DNA of 64,000 bases from Tindallia californiensis (GTDB lineage: Bacteria > Bacillota > Clostridia > Peptostreptococcales > Tindalliaceae): assembly GCF_900107405.1 (NCBI RefSeq), contig NZ_FNPV01000003.1, forward strand, positions 227,580 to 291,579, in the 5' to 3' direction. The notes below the pieces were generated by a model. The model saw only the letters and a program-made list of their open reading frames with translations. It made no database searches and was not told the origin of the DNA. Below are positions 13,027-22,784 of the stretch, piece by piece. Both the position numbers and the translations under genes were made by a program. How positions within the stretch are numbered: the stretch's first letter is position 1; every line of letters begins with the position of its first letter.

Positions 13027-13766
13027 TCAATCCTTTCTGGATCCACAGGATCAGTGTTGCATACAATATCGGTAATTTCCCCGCTGCGCATTCGTATGAC
13101 CCTATCTCCCATGGCACCCACCGGCATATTATGAGTAATGATAATAATGGTTTTCCCATAAGTGATGTTGACTTCTTTTAGAAGGGCAAGGATTTTAACT
13201 CCGGTTTCAAAGTCTAATGCACCAGTCGGTTCATCGCATAACAGTAACAAAGGATTTTTTGCTACAGCTCTGGCAATCGCTACCCGTTGCTGTTCTCCGC
13301 CACTTAATTGAGATGGAAAATGACTGCTTCTGTCCTTCAAACCTACTTTTTCAATTACCTCATCTAAATCCAAAGAGGTATCACATATTTCTGTTGCCAG
13401 TTCCACGTTTTCTCTCGCCGTTAAGTTGGCCATTAAATTGTAAAACTGAAACACAAAACCCACTTTATTTCGCCGATATCCAGTTAACTCTCTATCTGAA
13501 AAACGAGTGATTGCTTCACCTTTTACTAAAACCTCCCCCTGGCTAGGAAAATCCATTCCGCCCAGAAGATTTAATAAAGTGCTTTTTCCAGAGCCACTGG
13601 GTCCCAAAATAACAACAAACTCACCTTCCCGAATATCAAAACTGGATTTTTTTAATGCATGAACTTCTACCTCGCCCATAGCGTATACTTTACTGATTTC
13701 TTTGGCTTGAATAAGGATATCCTTTTTGCCTTTATTCTCAGAAGAATTCTTTTCTGTATTCATCAT
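13020..13766 (-). CDS. ABC transporter ATPase (MacB/LolD-type)
   Basis: This is a 248-residue nucleotide-binding protein. It has Walker [12 protein letters not shown] (about residue 55), signature [14 protein letters not shown] (about 155), Walker [14 protein letters not shown] (about 175) and the switch histidine in IIIITHN. The sequence belongs to the group that pairs with FtsX-type permeases. It lies between the TetR gene (4 bp away) and the permease (7 bp overlap), so all are co-transcribed and probably de-repressed together. Confidence 0.92.
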   Translation of the reverse strand: MMNTEKNSSENKGKKDILIQAKEISKVYAMGEVEVHALKKSSFDIREGEFVVILGPSGSGKSTLLNLLGGMDFPSQGEVLVKGEAITRFSDRELTGYRRNKVGFVFQFYNLMANLTARENVELATEICDTSLDLDEVIEKVGLKDRSSHFPSQLSGGEQQRVAIARAVAKNPLLLLCDEPTGALDFETGVKILALLKEVNITYGKTIIIITHNMPVGAMGDRVIRMRSGEITDIVCNTDPVDPERIEW

Positions 13767-13770
13767 TTCT

Positions 13771-14361
13771 TCATTCTCCTTTCGGAGTCATCAATCCCTG
13801 TTTCAGAAAGTTTGTTAACCATTGGTTGAAGGATACCATCCTTTCTTCATCATACAGATGCATCAGTTGCATCATACCAGCGCTTATCAAATCAAGCAGC
13901 ATGATAATAAAGGACTGATCCACTTCTCTTATTTCACCCTTTTTAGCACCTTCCTCCAATATATCCATCAATATTTTCAAGGTTGTTTTTTTCTTATAAG
14001 CAGCAATAACTTCCATCAGGTAAGGCGATTCGTAAAGATCTTTCAAAAAGGCTGGCGAATATTCATCTGCTGCCCGTTTACCTTCTTCAAAATAAATATC
14101 CAGTTTTCCAAAGGTGTTCGGCTGTTGCTCAATTTTTTCGATGATTTCTTCATTAAAACGCTTCACCATTTCCATCAAGATAAACTCTACAAGATGTTCC
14201 TTAGAATCAAAATGATTGTAAATAGTCATTTTGCTAATCCCTGCCGCCGAAGCCACCTCCTCCATGGTTACATTTTTAAGTCCCCGGCTAACAAATAGTC
14301 GTTCCGCCTGTTCCAACAGGCGATAATACTTCCTTTCTGCCTGCGTTGCCACATTGATCAC
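13771..14361 (-). CDS. TetR-family repressor of the efflux cassette
   Basis: This is a 196-residue regulator. The N-terminal helix-turn-helix reads VTMEEVASAAGISKMTIYNHFDSKEHL, a textbook TetR pattern; the C-terminal ligand domain is not conserved. Two GTG starts are possible, 14361 and 14352; the second has the better placed AGAGGTGAT site. It is the first gene of an operon with an ABC exporter, and an inverted repeat overlapping its own -10 box suggests autoregulation. The inducing compound is unknown. Confidence 0.9.
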   Translation of the reverse strand: MINVATQAERKYYRLLEQAERLFVSRGLKNVTMEEVASAAGISKMTIYNHFDSKEHLVEFILMEMVKRFNEEIIEKIEQQPNTFGKLDIYFEEGKRAADEYSPAFLKDLYESPYLMEVIAAYKKKTTLKILMDILEEGAKKGEIREVDQSFIIMLLDLISAGMMQLMHLYDEERMVSFNQWLTNFLKQGLMTPKGE

Positions 14362-14413
14362 CTCTTTGCTCTATTGACTTTTTTACGCTCTGTTTACCAT
14401 TCTTTTCTATTTT

Positions 14414-14478
14414 TACTTTTTTACTTTTTTACTTTTTTAGTATAAAAGTATTATCTAACACTTATTGCTTTTTGTCAA
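14414..14478 (-). promoter_or_regulatory. Promoter and likely TetR operator of the efflux operon
   Basis: On the minus strand TTGACA (14473-14478) and GATAAT (14450-14455) are separated by 17 bp. Overlapping and following the -10 box is the inverted repeat TACTTTT-7bp-AAAAGTA (14430-14450). Two further direct copies of the AAAAGTA arm lie at 14422-14428 and 14414-14420, each 8 bp apart. This places potential repressor sites right over the transcription start. Confidence 0.7.
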
Positions 14479-14504
14479 CATCACCTCAAAAATAAATTTT
14501 GAAC

Positions 14505-14527
14505 AAAAAAAAAGCCGCCTAAGCGAC
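14505..14527 (-). terminator. Terminator after tagO
   Basis: On the minus strand the stem GTCGC/GCGGC (14523-14527 with 14514-14518) is followed by nine T residues, 13 bp after the tagO stop. It separates tagO from the TetR operon. Confidence 0.85.
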
Positions 14528-14540
14528 TTCCCTGCGATTA

Positions 14541-15569
14541 TTATGATGTTTTTCGAAGTAATCCAATCCGCACCAATGCGGTCGAAACCGTTGCAATGAC
14601 AATAAGCAATACAATGATGGACGGTATTCTTTCCGCATCGGAAATATACACAGCACCAGCTCCAAGAAACAAACTCATTCCATAAAGAATCCATACAGTC
14701 TGTCGATGGGAATACCCTTGTTCCAGCAAGCGATGATGCAAGTGACCTTTGTCCGCTTCCATGATAGGGCGTTTATTAAGAAAACGTCTGATGATTGCAC
14801 AGGTTGTATCCACAATCGGTACTCCCAGAGCCATCACCGGAATAGCTACGGCAATGGTAGTAGCACTTTTCAATACACCCTCCACAGAAATAACCGCTAA
14901 CACAAAGCCAATAAATAAAGAACCGGTATCTCCCATAAAAATGCGAGCCGGATGACTGTTATGTGGTAAAAATCCCAGTGACGCACCAGCTAAAATCAGT
15001 AAGATCACAGTTACCTCCGGCATTCCGTTTAGATAAGCAACAGCCGCTAAGGATAGGGAGGCAATCACAGAAACGCCAGCTGCCAGTCCATCCAGTCCGT
15101 CAATCAGGTTCACCGTATTCGTGATGCCTACAATCCAAAACAAGGTAACGGGAAAAGACAGCCAGCCCAAAGCAATTATGTTTTTAGAAGGAGCTAAAAA
15201 ATTAGTGATAAACTCGATCCTTACTCCACCGTACATAACGATCAGAGCTGCTAAAATTTGGCCACTCAGCTTTATTTTCGCCGACAAGGTTTTCGAATCA
15301 TCTACCATTCCCAAAGCCATCATTAAGGTTGCTCCGGTTAACAGTGCCACCTGCTCACTGCTGAAAGGCAGTAAAAGCAACGAGCTTATAACAAAGCCAA
15401 CATAAATCGCCAGCCCTCCGAGTCTTGGAATCGGATCTTTATGCATTCGGCGGTTATCTTTAGGAATATCGATAGCGCCTATTCTATGAGATATTTTAAG
15501 AGCTATCGGTGTTGCTATATAAGAAATTGCTCCCGATAACATTAGAGCCAGAACCATTTGCTGAACCAC
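14541..15569 (-). CDS. tagO: Undecaprenyl-phosphate GlcNAc-1-phosphate transferase
   Basis: This membrane enzyme transfers GlcNAc-1-P from UDP-GlcNAc to undecaprenyl phosphate, the first step in wall teichoic acid and related polymer synthesis (WecA/TagO family). The 342-residue protein is strongly hydrophobic, with about ten membrane segments. Catalytic motifs seen are the double Asp of ALGMVDDSK, NLIDGLDGLAAG, the nucleotide-binding HPARIFMGDTGSLFIGF and the histidine motif DKGHLHHRL. It follows comEB by 7 bp. With wecB, it points to ManNAc-containing wall polymers. Confidence 0.93.
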   Translation of the reverse strand: MVQQMVLALMLSGAISYIATPIALKISHRIGAIDIPKDNRRMHKDPIPRLGGLAIYVGFVISSLLLLPFSSEQVALLTGATLMMALGMVDDSKTLSAKIKLSGQILAALIVMYGGVRIEFITNFLAPSKNIIALGWLSFPVTLFWIVGITNTVNLIDGLDGLAAGVSVIASLSLAAVAYLNGMPEVTVILLILAGASLGFLPHNSHPARIFMGDTGSLFIGFVLAVISVEGVLKSATTIAVAIPVMALGVPIVDTTCAIIRRFLNKRPIMEADKGHLHHRLLEQGYSHRQTVWILYGMSLFLGAGAVYISDAERIPSIIVLLIVIATVSTALVRIGLLRKTS

Positions 15570-15576
15570 GCTTTAC

Positions 15577-16035
15577 TCACTCCCGAGAATCTGTCGGATT
15601 CCATTGTATCATTTTTACGCCGGCATCTTCCAACATTTTTTTTGAAAGCTCATCCGGATATTCACCGCTGAAAATGATCCTGCTTATTCCGGCATTAATG
15701 ATCATTTTAGCACAGATCACACAAGGATGATTGGTTATATAAATCGTGCTGCCGCCTACAGACACGCCATGCTGAGCTGCTTGAATCACTGCATTTTGTT
15801 CGGCATGTAATCCACGACAGATTTCGTGCCTTTCCCCTGATGGCACTTGCATTTCTTGACGCAGGCATCCGGTTTCTTCACAATGAGCCAGACCTGCTGG
15901 AGCTCCATTATATCCAGTGGTCAGAATTTGATGGTTTTTTACCAAAACAGCACCCACCTGACGCCGTAAACAAGTTGAACGTTTTTTAGCAACCGATGCC
16001 ATTTCCATAAAATAAGTGTTCCAGTCCGGCCTCAT
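15577..16035 (-). CDS. comEB: dCMP deaminase (ComEB-like)
   Basis: This is a zinc-dependent deaminase converting dCMP to dUMP for thymidylate synthesis, 152 residues. The zinc and catalytic motif is [11 protein letters not shown], with the two cysteines in [15 protein letters not shown]. An inserted CEETGCLR segment around residues 55-65 is typical of the dCMP deaminase group, which often holds a second zinc. The start at 16035 has AGGGAGG just before it; the reading frame remains open further upstream across the upp stop. In this conserved gene block it follows upp. Confidence 0.92.
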   Translation of the reverse strand: MRPDWNTYFMEMASVAKKRSTCLRRQVGAVLVKNHQILTTGYNGAPAGLAHCEETGCLRQEMQVPSGERHEICRGLHAEQNAVIQAAQHGVSVGGSTIYITNHPCVICAKMIINAGISRIIFSGEYPDELSKKMLEDAGVKMIQWNPTDSRE

Positions 16036-16060
16036 TTTGTTCCTCCCTATATAATCTTCT

Positions 16061-16702
<642 letters not shown>

Positions 16703-16782
16703 TTATTTTTGTATGTTTTTTCATGCACTAGCTGACACCAACTTATTCCTTTTTGTTCTATTGACTCTTTTAGGGATATTTC

Positions 16783-17229
16783 TTAGAGATGCTTCTTTTC
16801 AATATCCGCTATCTGATCCACTCTTCGCTGATGACGCCCAGCCTCAAATTCAGTTTTAAGCCAGATATCTACAATTTCCAAGGCAAGCTCCGTTCCGATC
16901 ACACGTCCTCCAAGAGCCAAAATATTGCTGTCGTTATGTTGCCGGGTAGCTCTCGCCGAAAAACAGTCAGATACAAGGGCGCAACGTATTCCTGGCACCT
17001 TATTAGCCGCGATGCTCATCCCTATCCCTGTTCCACACACCAAAATTCCAAGGTCATATTTTTTTGACGCTACCTCTACCCCTACTTTTTTCGCATAATC
17101 CGGATAGTCAACAGAGGTTTCATCCTTCGTTCCAAAGTCTGTCATGTCGATCCCTTTTTCTGTAAGATGCTGAACAATGGTGTTTTTCAGCTGATAGCCT
17201 CCATGGTCACTTGCAATGGCAATTTTCAT
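16783..17229 (-). CDS. rpiB: Ribose-5-phosphate isomerase B
   Basis: This enzyme interconverts ribose 5-phosphate and ribulose 5-phosphate in the pentose phosphate pathway. The 148-residue protein starts with KIAIASDHGGYQLK and contains the active-site segment LVCGTGIGMSIAANK (catalytic Cys) and the RQHNDSNILALGGR phosphate-binding motif. It lies 4 bp after ywlE. A lone RpiB with a small transaldolase elsewhere in the window fits a reduced non-oxidative pentose phosphate route. Confidence 0.96.
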   Translation of the reverse strand: MKIAIASDHGGYQLKNTIVQHLTEKGIDMTDFGTKDETSVDYPDYAKKVGVEVASKKYDLGILVCGTGIGMSIAANKVPGIRCALVSDCFSARATRQHNDSNILALGGRVIGTELALEIVDIWLKTEFEAGRHQRRVDQIADIEKKHL

Positions 17230-17233
17230 TGGT

Positions 17234-17704
17234 TTATTCCTCCATTTCCTCTTCCCATTTTTTCACCAACTGGCGTATTAAACGCTCCAGCTCTCTTGCT
17301 GTATTCCGATAAACATCTTCATTTTGCCCAAAGGGGTCTTGTATGTCTTCCTGTTCTCCCTGAACGTACTCCCTGAGAGTAAAAACTTTGCCTTCAGCCC
17401 GTGGTTCTGTCAATAACACAGACTCTTTATGGTTACGAGTCATTGCCAGCACCAGGTCTGACTCCTCAATCAACTGACTATTCAAACGTTGACTTTTGTG
17501 ACCCAACAAATCCACGCCTCTTTCGTCCATTACTTTAATAGACTGGTAAGTAGCCCGTTCTTGATCGGCTGCAAAAATACCTGCCGATTTCACATTCCAT
17601 CCTTCTTTCAGTCCGGGATTTTTCTGCAGATGTTCTTTGGTTAAGGCTTCTGCCATTGGACTTCTACAGGTATTGCCTGTGCAAACAAATAATACTTGTT
17701 TCAT
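17234..17704 (-). CDS. ywlE: Low-molecular-weight protein phosphatase (YwlE-like arginine phosphatase)
   Basis: This is a 156-residue phosphatase. The P-loop VCTGNTCRSPMAEAL (Cys near residue 7) carries Thr at the position that, in YwlE, selects phospho-arginine over phospho-tyrosine. The general acid is in DPFGQNEDVYRNTA. The gene overlaps sua5 by 4 bp (ATGA), as in Bacillus and many Clostridia. The Thr in the P-loop and the context favour arginine phosphatase activity, but this is inferred from the known family. Confidence 0.88.
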   Translation of the reverse strand: MKQVLFVCTGNTCRSPMAEALTKEHLQKNPGLKEGWNVKSAGIFAADQERATYQSIKVMDERGVDLLGHKSQRLNSQLIEESDLVLAMTRNHKESVLLTEPRAEGKVFTLREYVQGEQEDIQDPFGQNEDVYRNTARELERLIRQLVKKWEEEMEE

Positions 17705-18855
17705 TCTATCCGCCTCTCTCTATCGCTTTTTTCTCTGGTTTCAGATAGCTGTTTTTCTCCATTTGATGCTTTTTGAAGTCGATTCATAATTGCTTGTCCT
17801 AAAGATTTTTCTGATACCGCCTCGGCTAAAATCAGTGTCACTTCTGTTTCATCGAAAGATCGCAAGGCGTCAAACAATCGTTCCGCAATGGTTGACGGTT
17901 GCTGAAGGCTTCCATTCAGAATGATGCGCCAGCCTTCCGATGTTATTCGATCGGCTTCCACTTTTCCTTCTTTCCACAGTAAAGGCCAGCCCTCCTTCAG
18001 CGTTTCTTCCGTACAAAGAATTCCTACTTTATGCCCTTTGCAGCGATATGTTTCTGCCTGACGGCGAATCGATTCGGCCATTGGCGTATCCGTCACCTGA
18101 ACAATAACGACAGATGCATTCGGTGCATAGTGTGCATATTTCATTCCTGGAGATCTGGGGGCCTCTTCTCTTTTGGTTGCCTTTGGCTGTTGATCCATTG
18201 GAAAACTTCCTGCCAATCCTTTCACCGCTTCCATAATCTGCTCTTTTGTAATGCCTCCAGGCCTTAAGATAACCGGATATTCGCCAGTAGCATCCACCAC
18301 CGTTGATTCCAACCCTACCATTGCCATTCCACCATCAATAATGCCATCCACACGGCCTTTTAGATCTTTGATCACATGACTCCCCCTGGTAGGACTTGGC
18401 TTTCCAGATAAATTAGCGCTAGGTGCCGCAACAGGAACGCCTGCCATCGCTATTAAGCGATGTGCAATTTGGTGAGAAGGCATTCGAAGGGCAACTGTGT
18501 CCAGTCCAGCTGTAACCGATTCCGGCACAACAGGTTTCTTTTTTAGAATAAGGGTTAAGGGGCCTGGCCAAAAAGCCTCCGCCAGTTTTTTCGCCAAGGG
18601 AGTAATCTCTTCTGCCAGCTTTAGAACCTCTTTCCATTGGGCTATATGAACAATTAAAGGGTTGTCTGAAGGGCGGCCTTTTGCTTCAAAAATGGATTGC
18701 ACTGCTTTTTCATCCAAAGCATTAGCGCCAAGTCCATAAACCGTTTCCGTCGGAAAGGCAACGGTTTTTCCTTGAGCCAGCATCTCAGCAAAAGGCTCTA
18801 ATACTTCCTCCAGACAATCCTCCACTTTTACAATTTCTATCCGTGTATTTTTCAT
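17701..18855 (-). CDS. sua5: Threonylcarbamoyl-AMP synthase (Sua5 type)
   Basis: This enzyme makes threonylcarbamoyl-AMP from threonine, bicarbonate and ATP, the first step of t6A37 modification in ANN-decoding tRNAs. The N-terminal YrdC domain (about residues 10-205) has GKTVAFPTETVYGLGANA and VAAPSANLSGKPSPT. The rest is the Sua5 domain joined by a linker with SPGMKYAHYAP, a conserved element that gates the active site. Length is 384, near the usual 340-350 plus a charged C-terminal tail of about 25 residues. It follows prfA, with a terminator between them. Confidence 0.95.
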   Translation of the reverse strand: MKNTRIEIVKVEDCLEEVLEPFAEMLAQGKTVAFPTETVYGLGANALDEKAVQSIFEAKGRPSDNPLIVHIAQWKEVLKLAEEITPLAKKLAEAFWPGPLTLILKKKPVVPESVTAGLDTVALRMPSHQIAHRLIAMAGVPVAAPSANLSGKPSPTRGSHVIKDLKGRVDGIIDGGMAMVGLESTVVDATGEYPVILRPGGITKEQIMEAVKGLAGSFPMDQQPKATKREEAPRSPGMKYAHYAPNASVVIVQVTDTPMAESIRRQAETYRCKGHKVGILCTEETLKEGWPLLWKEGKVEADRITSEGWRIILNGSLQQPSTIAERLFDALRSFDETEVTLILAEAVSEKSLGQAIMNRLQKASNGEKQLSETREKSDRERRIE

Positions 18856-18916
18856 GACAACTCCTTACCGTATGGGCCTTAGCTACCCTTTTCCATTTAG
18901 TCGTATCCTTGCAGCA

Positions 18917-18946
18917 AAAAAGAGCAGAGATATTGTCCCGCTCTTT
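18917..18946 (-). terminator. Terminator or attenuator after prfA
   Basis: On the minus strand AAAAGAGC/GCTCTTTT forms a stem around a short interior and is followed by T residues. It overlaps the prfA stop codon. It lies inside an otherwise continuous gene series, so it may only reduce transcription into sua5. Confidence 0.7.
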
Positions 18947-20016
18947 TATGCCATCTCTTTCATTTGCTCCGCTTGATCTTCTGTAATTAATGCATTGATC
19001 ATCTGCCCTATATCTCCCTGCATAAAGGAGTCAAGCTGATATATGGTCATATTGATCCGATGGTCCGTCACACGGCCTTGCGGGTAATTATAGGTGCGTA
19101 TCCTCTCGCTTCTGTCTCCTGATCCTACCTGACTTCGACGATTTTGAGCAATTTCATTGGCTTGTTCCTGTGCCATTTTATCATACAGACGAGCTTTCAA
19201 AATTTTCATGGCTTTGTCTTTATTTTTCAGCTGAGATTTTTCGTCCTGACAACTTGATACAATGCCCGTTTCCAGATGCGTAATTCGAACAGCCGAATCT
19301 GTCGTATTAACACTTTGACCACCATGACCTGAAGCTCTGAACACGTCTACTCTTACGTCATTAGGGTTTATTTCAAATTCCACATCATCCACTTCTGGCA
19401 ATACAGCTACTGTAGCCGCCGAAGTATGTATACGACCACCTGATTCTGTGGTAGGAATACGTTGAACACGATGGGTGCCACTTTCAAATTTCATCATGGA
19501 GTAAGCGCCTTTTCCTTTTATCATAAACACCACTTCTTTATATCCACCTACACCACTTTCACTGGCACTCATTAATTCTACTTTCCATCCTTGATCTTCT
19601 GCAAACCGGGAATACATCCGAAACAAATCAGCGGCAAAAAGTCCAGCTTCGTCCCCGCCTGTCCCGGCACGCACTTCTACAATAACATTTTTATCATCAT
19701 TAGGATCCTTGGGTAATAACATAATTCGAAGCTTTTCCCGAAGTGTTTCTTCTTTTTCTTCTAACTCGCCCAGTTCCATACGAGCCATTTCCTTTAACTC
19801 TTCTTCGTTGCTTTTATCATACAAAATTGCTTTTGTATCCTCTAAGCCTTGAAGGGTTTCTCGATAATCCCGATATACCACCACAATTTCTTCCAGCTCA
19901 GCATGTTCTTTTATCAATTTTCTCCACAAATCCTGCTGGTTGATGACTTCCGGATCACTTAGTTTTTTTCCAAGATCTTCGTATTTATCTTCTAAAAACG
20001 ACAACTTTTCAAGCAT
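18946..20016 (-). CDS. prfA: Peptide chain release factor 1
   Basis: RF1 reads UAA and UAG and triggers peptide release. The 356-residue length is normal. The GGQ motif is in [17 protein letters not shown] near residue 230. The C-terminal motif [18 protein letters not shown] is diagnostic for release factors, and the RF1-type anticodon-like region lies near 185. It follows prmC, whose product methylates the GGQ glutamine. Confidence 0.97.
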   Translation of the reverse strand: MLEKLSFLEDKYEDLGKKLSDPEVINQQDLWRKLIKEHAELEEIVVVYRDYRETLQGLEDTKAILYDKSNEEELKEMARMELGELEEKEETLREKLRIMLLPKDPNDDKNVIVEVRAGTGGDEAGLFAADLFRMYSRFAEDQGWKVELMSASESGVGGYKEVVFMIKGKGAYSMMKFESGTHRVQRIPTTESGGRIHTSAATVAVLPEVDDVEFEINPNDVRVDVFRASGHGGQSVNTTDSAVRITHLETGIVSSCQDEKSQLKNKDKAMKILKARLYDKMAQEQANEIAQNRRSQVGSGDRSERIRTYNYPQGRVTDHRINMTIYQLDSFMQGDIGQMINALITEDQAEQMKEMA

Positions 20017-20111
20017 TTATTCATCACCTTTTCCTCTATCCGTATCAACGGTGTTTCATAACCTTTATGACTAACACATTTTTTCCATCAAGTTATTATA
20101 TCAAACCGACT

Positions 20112-20990
20112 CTAGGATTGCCAGTTCTTTTTAAATCCTATTACTGTCCGATCCTTGCCAGCTAAATCTTTGAGAATCCTTACATTTTCCAATCCTGCCT
20201 GTTCCATCAATATCTGTAATGCTTCCCCTTGCTTCCATCCCATTTCAAAAGCCAGAAGAGCCCCCGGCTTCAACAGCTCTAAAGCTTCTTCCAAGATAAT
20301 CCGATAAGGGGCCAGTCCGTCAGTACCACCATCCAAGGCCATCTTCGGTTCGTAACCAATGACAGAAAGAGGAAGGCTTTTCATTTCCTCTTGCGTAATA
20401 TAGGGTGGGTTAGACACGATTGCATCCAGTTTTTTTCCTTGGGCTTTTATCGGTTCTATCATGTCTCCGAAAAGAAAAGTAATTTGATGATCAACCTGTT
20501 GCTGTTTTGCATTATTTCTTGCAATTTCTAAGGCTTCTTGAGAAATATCTGTCGCTATGATTTGAAGCTCCGGCTCAAAGTGAGCCAGGCTTATGGCAAT
20601 AGCGCCGCTGCCAGTCCCAATATCGGCCAATAGCAAGTCTTTTTTCTGGTGGTTTTTCACCCATTTCAATATAGCTTCCACCAGAATTTCCGTATCCGGT
20701 CGAGGAATCAGAACCGCCGGTGTCACCCGAAAAGAAAGGCCCATAAATTCCTGTTCTTCTGTCAAATATGCTACAGGACATTGTTGCTTTCTTCTTTGAA
20801 TTAATTCAGCGAATTCTTCCCCTGTTCTCTGATCAACCTCCAGCTCCGGATACATATGAAGCTGTATTCGCTCTACTTTAAGAAGATGTGCCATCAGCAC
20901 TTCCGCATCTAGGATGGGAGTTTGCACTTCCGATTGTTTTAATTCATTCACGGCCCATCGAATCCATTCTATCCTTGTCACCCTTTCCAC
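20112..20990 (-). CDS. prmC: Release factor glutamine methyltransferase
   Basis: This SAM-dependent enzyme methylates the Gln of the GGQ motif in release factors. The 292-residue protein has an N-terminal helical domain, the SAM-binding LLADIGTGSGAIAISLA near residue 120, and the catalytic VSNPPYIT near 190. The start is GTG at 20990 or possibly a second GTG three codons later; both follow purine-rich sequence. It lies directly upstream of prfA. Confidence 0.95.
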   Translation of the reverse strand: MERVTRIEWIRWAVNELKQSEVQTPILDAEVLMAHLLKVERIQLHMYPELEVDQRTGEEFAELIQRRKQQCPVAYLTEEQEFMGLSFRVTPAVLIPRPDTEILVEAILKWVKNHQKKDLLLADIGTGSGAIAISLAHFEPELQIIATDISQEALEIARNNAKQQQVDHQITFLFGDMIEPIKAQGKKLDAIVSNPPYITQEEMKSLPLSVIGYEPKMALDGGTDGLAPYRIILEEALELLKPGALLAFEMGWKQGEALQILMEQAGLENVRILKDLAGKDRTVIGFKKNWQS

Positions 20991-21029
20991 CCTTTCCTTT
21001 TTCCCTAACGAAGAAGCTACGCCTCCTGT

Positions 21030-22376
21030 TTATTGGATATTGCCAATTGCCTGCAAGATTCCTTCCGACAATGTAGGATGAACCATCAAATGTTTTTCTA
21101 TGTCTGACACTTTCATCTTCTGCTGTATCATCATGCCGAGAAAACCCACCTGTTCACCAATATCCAAACCGGTCATCCACACCCCCAGCAGTATCCCCCC
21201 ATCATCAACCAATACTTTTATATGTCCTTGACTCCAGGGTTGTACTCCTCCCCGCCAGGTATCCTTCCAATAAGCCATCCCTTTACGGTAGGGTGTTTTT
21301 TCAGCTATCAGTTCTTTTTCCTGTTTTCCCGCCCCTGCATTTTCCGGTATGGTAAACATAGCTCTTGGTAAAGCTTCATACTCCCAGGGAATGGATTGAT
21401 TGAATGCTAAATGCCTGCCGAGAAATAAACCTTGTTGTCCGGCGGTATGTGCCATCTCCATGCGTCCATTAATATCCCCTATCGCATAGATAGGCGCCAG
21501 AGATGTCTGGCACTGTTTATTGGTAAGAATACGGTTTTCTTTTATTTCTATCTCCAGTTCTTGAAGTCCCCTAGGAAAATTAGGTTTGCGTGACATGGCT
21601 ACAATGACTTTTTCTCCTAAATAAGCTTCCCCGGATTCTGCTCTGAGCTTGACACCTTCAGGCAATATTTCAGCCTCCGCTACCTTACAACCACTTTTTA
21701 AGCTTACGCCGTTTTTTAACAACCTGTCAAATAGGGGTTGTTTCAAGTCTTCATCCATGCCTTCAAGAAAGGCCGGCATCATCTCCAGCACCGTTACCCG
21801 ACTACCTAACTCTGAAAATAAAGAGGCAAATTCCAATCCTTCTACTTCCCCCCCTATAATAAGCAGGGAATCCGGTATTTTGTTAAGCATTACAGCTTCT
21901 CTGTGCGTAAGAATTTTATCCTCATCCGGCCTTATATGTTCCGGATAGCCAGGGCTGGTTCCCGTTGCCACCACTATTTTTTCAGCATGGATTTGATAGG
22001 AATGATTAGGGTGATCTACCTGATACGTATTGGCATCCAGAAATTTTCCATTTCCCCAAAGTAGCTGAACCCCATTCTTTTTTAGGTTTTTTTCCATCCT
22101 TTGGCTGGTCTCTTCCATATATTGCTGGCATTTTTGAAATAAGGCATCCCTATCCACCGATAAGCTTCTTCCCGACATTTCTACTTTTCTCGTTAACTTC
22201 AGCTGATCCAAAAGAAATTTAACCGGAAGACAGCCAGATCGAAAACCAGTACCACCTAAAACTGATTCCTTCTCCACCAAGATTGTTTCCAGCCCCTGTT
22301 TGCTGCATTCCATAGCACAAGTATAGCCAGCTGTACCACCACCAATTATTAAAACCTTTGCTTCTCTATTGATCAT
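21030..22376 (-). CDS. Dihydrolipoamide dehydrogenase-like flavoprotein lacking one active-site cysteine
   Basis: This is a 448-residue FAD/NAD(P) oxidoreductase. It has the FAD motif VLIIGGGTAGYTCA at residues 8-21, a second dinucleotide motif LLIIGGEVEGLEFASL near 175, the ATG motif VVATGTSPG, the FAD motif IYAIGDI, and a C-terminal dimer domain with HPTLSEG, the catalytic His-Glu region. In true dihydrolipoamide dehydrogenases the active site is GGTCx4C; here it is GGTGFRSGC, with Gly44 for the first Cys and only Cys49 left. Disulfide chemistry as in LPD is therefore unlikely. The start at 22376 follows GGTGGTGG. It sits between rpmE and prmC, away from any 2-oxoacid dehydrogenase or glycine cleavage genes. 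True substrate unknown. Confidence 0.8.
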   Translation of the reverse strand: MINREAKVLIIGGGTAGYTCAMECSKQGLETILVEKESVLGGTGFRSGCLPVKFLLDQLKLTRKVEMSGRSLSVDRDALFQKCQQYMEETSQRMEKNLKKNGVQLLWGNGKFLDANTYQVDHPNHSYQIHAEKIVVATGTSPGYPEHIRPDEDKILTHREAVMLNKIPDSLLIIGGEVEGLEFASLFSELGSRVTVLEMMPAFLEGMDEDLKQPLFDRLLKNGVSLKSGCKVAEAEILPEGVKLRAESGEAYLGEKVIVAMSRKPNFPRGLQELEIEIKENRILTNKQCQTSLAPIYAIGDINGRMEMAHTAGQQGLFLGRHLAFNQSIPWEYEALPRAMFTIPENAGAGKQEKELIAEKTPYRKGMAYWKDTWRGGVQPWSQGHIKVLVDDGGILLGVWMTGLDIGEQVGFLGMMIQQKMKVSDIEKHLMVHPTLSEGILQAIGNIQ

Positions 22377-22422
22377 TGGTTTTCCACCACCTTTTTTCAG
22401 CTTATTTATTGCATTATAACAC

Positions 22423-22468
22423 AAAAAATCAAACGAGCTTCTGCACTTTTTAAGGTGAGAAGCTCGTT
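22423..22468 (-). terminator. Strong terminator upstream of the flavoprotein gene
   Basis: A perfect 10-bp stem AACGAGCTTC/GAAGCTCGTT (22432-22441 with 22459-22468) with a 17-nt loop is followed on the minus strand by TGATTTTTTG. It ends some transcript starting between rpmE and this point, because rpmE already has its own terminator. Confidence 0.8.
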
Positions 22469-22541
22469 ATCCATAATAGATTCGGAAGTAGCTTTGCCAT
22501 TCTCTTATAAACTTTGGTGGAATACTATGCTCTGATTTCAT
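22467..22541 (-). CDS. Possible 24-residue peptide
   Basis: An ATG preceded by GAAAGGCG opens a 24-codon frame (MKSEHSIPPKF...IYYG) whose stop codon touches the following terminator stem. A second frame of 23 codons (beginning MIASNGYDLYG) ends just before it. The region has no other explanation and is bracketed by two terminators, so it seems to be a separate small transcription unit. There is no recognised homologue, and it could be a regulatory RNA instead. Confidence 0.2.
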   Translation of the reverse strand: MKSEHSIPPKFIREWQSYFRIYYG

Positions 22542-22784
22542 ACATCAACGCCTTTCAAAAATATTTGGATTTTTCTTCCATAAAGGTCATACCCGTTACT
22601 TGCAATCATTTTTTCTTACTTTTCAAGCCTTTACGACTCTTTATTGTCTGATGGGTTCACCAGAATCATTTTGGTTGCTCACCGAGAGTGACAGGGAGCT
22701 ACCGGAATCTATTGTATTACTATGATACCACCTGCTTTTGATCTTAAACATTTATTTTAATTTTTCTCCCTTCTTTTCGAAATA

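Noticed and set aside
14411-14450. CRISPR-like or satellite repeat
   Set aside because: The 8-bp T-rich units are too short and have no spacers; they fit operator half-sites overlapping a promoter.
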